Assembly: GCA_934632155.1 (NCBI GenBank)
Contig: CAKTXZ010000017.1
Span: 1 to 52,733 of the forward strand
Origin: an uncultured Clostridia bacterium
GTDB taxonomy: Bacteria; Bacillota; Clostridia; Christensenellales; Aristaeellaceae
DNA length: 52,733 nucleotides
Direction: 5' to 3'
Under the pieces are notes generated by a model. It was given only the letters and a program-made list of their open reading frames with translations. It had not been told where the DNA came from and did not search any database. Position numbers and translations under genes: made by a program. This document shows positions 50,700 to 52,733 of the stretch, piece by piece (position 1 is the stretch's first letter; each line of letters opens with the position of its first letter).

Positions 50700-51266
50700 T
50701 TACAGGCGCGGGTCGTTTGCCAAAATGGCGTATCCGGCCAGATCGACAAATCGTCCGTGCAGCAGCTTTGCGCCGCGCATTGTGCCCTCATAGCGCATGC
50801 CCGCATGCGCCATGACGCGTCCGGAGGCGGGATTTTCCGTTGCGTGCTGCGCCTCGATGCGATGCAGGCGCAGCGTGTCGAACCCGAAGGCGACCACTGC
50901 GCGCAGCGCCTCGGTCATCAGCCCCTGATTCCAATAATCGCGCGACAGGCTGTAGCCCACCTCGGCGCTTTGATGGTCGGTATTGACCCACATGAACCCG
51001 ATGGTGCCGATCATGCGGCCGCTGCTGCGCAGCACAATGGCGTAGCAGCCGGGAAGCCCCTTGCGGTACTGCCGGCGCGCGGCGCGCAGGTAGCGGCGCG
51101 TTTCCCGGAGCGAACGGTGCGCGTCCCAGAGCACATAGCGGCTCACGGCGGGGTCGCTGGCGTAGGCGTACATATCCTGCGCGTCGCGCATTTGCAGCGG
51201 GCGCAGCGTCAGCCTGTCCGTTTCCAAAACGGGCAGGCAGGAAAAGATTCCTTCGTAGAACTGCAT
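50700..51266 (-). CDS. GNAT family N-acetyltransferase, RimJ/RimL-like
   Basis: 188 residues. The start ETDRLTLRPLQMRDAQDMYA is the standard RimJ/RimL N-terminus, followed by IVLRSSGRMIGTIGFMWVN, the acetyl-CoA-binding segment EVGYSLSRDYWNQGLMTEAL, and HRIEAQHATENPASGRVMAH. Such enzymes acetylate N-terminal amines of ribosomal or other proteins or small amines; the target is unknown. The frame extends to 51314, but ATG 51266 has GAAGGAA upstream. It lies 34 bases downstream of the NUDIX gene stop and may be cotranscribed. Confidence 0.93.
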   Translation of the reverse strand: MQFYEGIFSCLPVLETDRLTLRPLQMRDAQDMYAYASDPAVSRYVLWDAHRSLRETRRYLRAARRQYRKGLPGCYAIVLRSSGRMIGTIGFMWVNTDHQSAEVGYSLSRDYWNQGLMTEALRAVVAFGFDTLRLHRIEAQHATENPASGRVMAHAGMRYEGTMRGAKLLHGRFVDLAGYAILANDPRL

Positions 51267-51300
51267 GCTGTTTCCTTCTTCGCGCGGATTTGGAGCGCAA

Positions 51301-51924
51301 TCATTTTCCCGCATGGGAAGGATATGCGCCGCCGATTCGTTCTATTTGTGCCGGAACATGCAGCGCGGGCGCATCGCCGGCATGGAGCAGCCGCTGCGCC
51401 ATCATCAGCCCGATGATCGTTTTGCTGTCGCGCAATTCGCCGCCCATGCACAGCGCGACGGCCTGCTCCAGCGGCATTTTGGTCAGCCGCAGGAATTCGT
51501 CCGCGTCCGGATGATCGTGATGCTGGCTCAGGCCGGTGGCCAAAAAAATGGAAATCTGCTCCGTGCAGAAGCCGGGGGTGGTATCGATTTTTGTTAAAAA
51601 GCGCCAATTTTCCGCCCGCAGGCCGGTTTCCTCCTCCAGCTCGCGTCTGGCTGCGGCGAGGGGGTTCTCCTGCGCGGCGTCCAGCTTGCCGGCCGGTATC
51701 TCCCACGTGAAGCGCCCGACCGCCACACGATGCTGCCGCACCAGCGTGACGTTTCCGTCGTCGTCGATGGGCACAACCGCCGCCGCGCCGCGGTGCTTGA
51801 CCACCTCGCGCAGCGCCGTTTGCCCGTCCGGCAGGCGAACCTGCCAGTGCTCCACGTTAATCAGCTTTCCGTGAAAAACTTCTTCTCCCGAAAGAAAGGT
51901 CTCCCGCAGCGCGTCGTCTGTCAT
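51301..51924 (-). CDS. NUDIX hydrolase, ADP-ribose pyrophosphatase-like
   Basis: 207 residues. The Nudix box is GKLDAAQENPLAAARRELEEETGL (read as GKLDAAQENPLAAARREL plus EEETGL), i.e. Gx5Ex7REUxEExGU. Upstream is FHGKLINVEHWQVRLPDG and the Arg/Gln-rich VRQHRVAVGRFTWEIPAG, typical of ADP-ribose pyrophosphatases that split ADP-ribose to AMP and ribose-5-phosphate. The frame extends to 52047, but ATG 51924 follows GGAGGGAA. No own promoter is obvious; a plus-strand promoter for the next gene begins 120 bases away. Confidence 0.94.
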   Translation of the reverse strand: MTDDALRETFLSGEEVFHGKLINVEHWQVRLPDGQTALREVVKHRGAAAVVPIDDDGNVTLVRQHRVAVGRFTWEIPAGKLDAAQENPLAAARRELEEETGLRAENWRFLTKIDTTPGFCTEQISIFLATGLSQHHDHPDADEFLRLTKMPLEQAVALCMGGELRDSKTIIGLMMAQRLLHAGDAPALHVPAQIERIGGAYPSHAGK

Positions 51925-52047
51925 GCGCGTTCCCTCCGTTCGTTGCTTTCCTGCTTTACCGCGCACATATTCCACACGCGCGGCGGGAAATCCTGCATGC
52001 GGGCGCGGGAATGTTATCCTGCCGTGGGATTTTGCCGGACGTGCCAA

Positions 52048-52076
52048 TTGACATTGTTATCTTTTTGTAATACAAT
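52048..52076 (+). promoter_or_regulatory. Sigma-A-type promoter for the right-edge secreted protein
   Basis: TTGACA (52048-52053), 17-base spacer, TACAAT (52071-52076), about 50 bases before the start. Confidence 0.78.
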
Positions 52077-52131
52077 TGAAATAATCCATGCGCTTTTTTT
52101 TCGATGGATTCCGAAGGAGGCATCGTTGCTT

Positions 52132-52733
52132 ATGAAACAGGAAGGTTCTTTGCAGCTCCGAAAGGTACTTGCGCTGGTGCTTGCGGCGTTGCTGGCGCTC
52201 TCGCCGCTTGCGGCGTTGGCCGGCGGGCTTCCGGCCGATCCCTGCATTATCAGTGTGCAGTGGACGGACGGGCAGGGCATGACGCAATTCGCGCAGGCCG
52301 TGCGTGTGCCCTATGCCGGCTTTGAGGATTGCTATTGGGTGCAGGTACCCGCCGACGCGCCGCTGCAGGGGTTGACGCTGCAGATCATGGATACGACGGG
52401 CATGTATCCCCGCTTTTCCATCTCATCGGGCAGTCTGCTGTCCTTTGTGACGGACGCGGGCACGTCGTTGACCACGGGCACGCCTGTGGAAATCATGGCC
52501 TATACCGCCGATGGAGAACCGGGCGCGTGCTATTACCTGTACATTTCTACGCTTGCGGCCCTGCCGGAAGCGCCGGGCGCGCTGGACGCGCCGACCGAAG
52601 CGCCGACCGAAGCGCCGACGGCTGCGCCGGTCATGCCGGTTGAGATTCCGGTGCGCTACATGTGCGACGGCTACGAAATCGCTTCGGCGACGGTGGCGAC
52701 GCTGCAGGAGGGCAGCACGCCGGTGTACGCGCA
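52132..52733 (+). CDS. Secreted protein, incomplete at the right edge
   Basis: At least 200 residues, with no stop before the window ends. A signal peptide (VLALVLAALLALSPLAALA) precedes a beta-rich domain of about 110 residues (LQIMDTTGMYPRFSISSG), then a linker of PTEA repeats, then a MucBP-like start (VEIPVRYMCDGYEIASATVA). The layout fits a cell-surface or secreted protein of the Clostridia. AAGGAGG lies 11 bases before ATG 52132; a TTG at 52126 would have better spacing. No function can be assigned. Confidence 0.75.
   Translation, partial: MKQEGSLQLRKVLALVLAALLALSPLAALAGGLPADPCIISVQWTDGQGMTQFAQAVRVPYAGFEDCYWVQVPADAPLQGLTLQIMDTTGMYPRFSISSGSLLSFVTDAGTSLTTGTPVEIMAYTADGEPGACYYLYISTLAALPEAPGALDAPTEAPTEAPTAAPVMPVEIPVRYMCDGYEIASATVATLQEGSTPVYA

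Overview
The window is a GC-rich bacterial chromosome segment packed with about fifty genes. It probably comes from an endospore-forming member of the Clostridia (Bacillota). Grounds for this are an alpha/beta-type spore DNA-binding protein (48698-48862), a CggR-type glycolytic repressor in front of pgk-tpiA, a GlnN-type (class III) glutamine synthetase, stand-alone EcfA/EcfA/EcfT genes, YitT, DUF624 and TSCPD families, strong AGGAGG-type ribosome binding sites, and many sigma-A-like promoters with a 17-base spacer. A high-GC gut lineage is plausible, but that is inference. I found no rRNA, tRNA, CRISPR array or intact insertion sequence.

Layout. 1-222 is an AT-richer edge with a possible broken zinc-ribbon reading frame. 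223-6931 (minus) is one co-oriented run: ACT protein, UPF0210/PFL protein, Hsp33, TPR protein, HEAT-like protein, zinc-ribbon membrane protein. 7235-10610 (plus) is the cggR-pgk-tpiA glycolytic operon with promoter, operator and terminator. 10776-12386 (minus) holds an Mrp-type Fe-S ATPase and a YugP-like zinc peptidase. 12644-14290 (plus) holds two phage-type regulators and an MBL-fold hydrolase. 14427-22619 (plus) is a six-gene peptide-type ABC importer operon. 22695-24881 (minus) is the type III glutamine synthetase. 25027-28645 holds a secreted C39-like protein, an ECF-sigma/anti-sigma pair (minus) and a lipoprotein. 28682-29836 (minus) is yajC and mntP. 29931-32730 (plus) is the ECF-transporter energising module, preceded by 76-bp tandem repeats. 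32772-37146 (minus) is DUF2461, phosphohexomutase and transketolase. 37251-41660 (plus) is a second ABC importer. 41753-43488 holds YitT and PAP2 proteins. 43614-44823 (minus) is a WG-repeat secreted protein of foreign-looking composition. 45007-49675 (plus) is a two-component system, a DUF624 protein, a spore protein and a methyltransferase. 49741-51924 (minus) is a set of small proteins, a GNAT enzyme and a NUDIX hydrolase. From 52048 a secreted protein runs off the right edge.

The most unusual locus is the importer at 14542-22479. Its second permease carries a complete seven-repeat RCC1-like propeller in the loop between the first membrane helix and the conserved GTDSLGRD motif, so the propeller should face outside. 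Its second ATPase carries a roughly 180-residue charged, coiled-coil-like insertion between Walker A and the Q-loop. A 74-residue single-helix membrane protein closes the operon. Together they suggest an importer with added modules on both faces of the membrane. Regulatory structures worth attention are mutually exclusive hairpins between the importer's first two genes, a terminator-like hairpin at the very 5' end of the glutamine synthetase mRNA, and the 76-bp tandem repeats in front of the ECF module.
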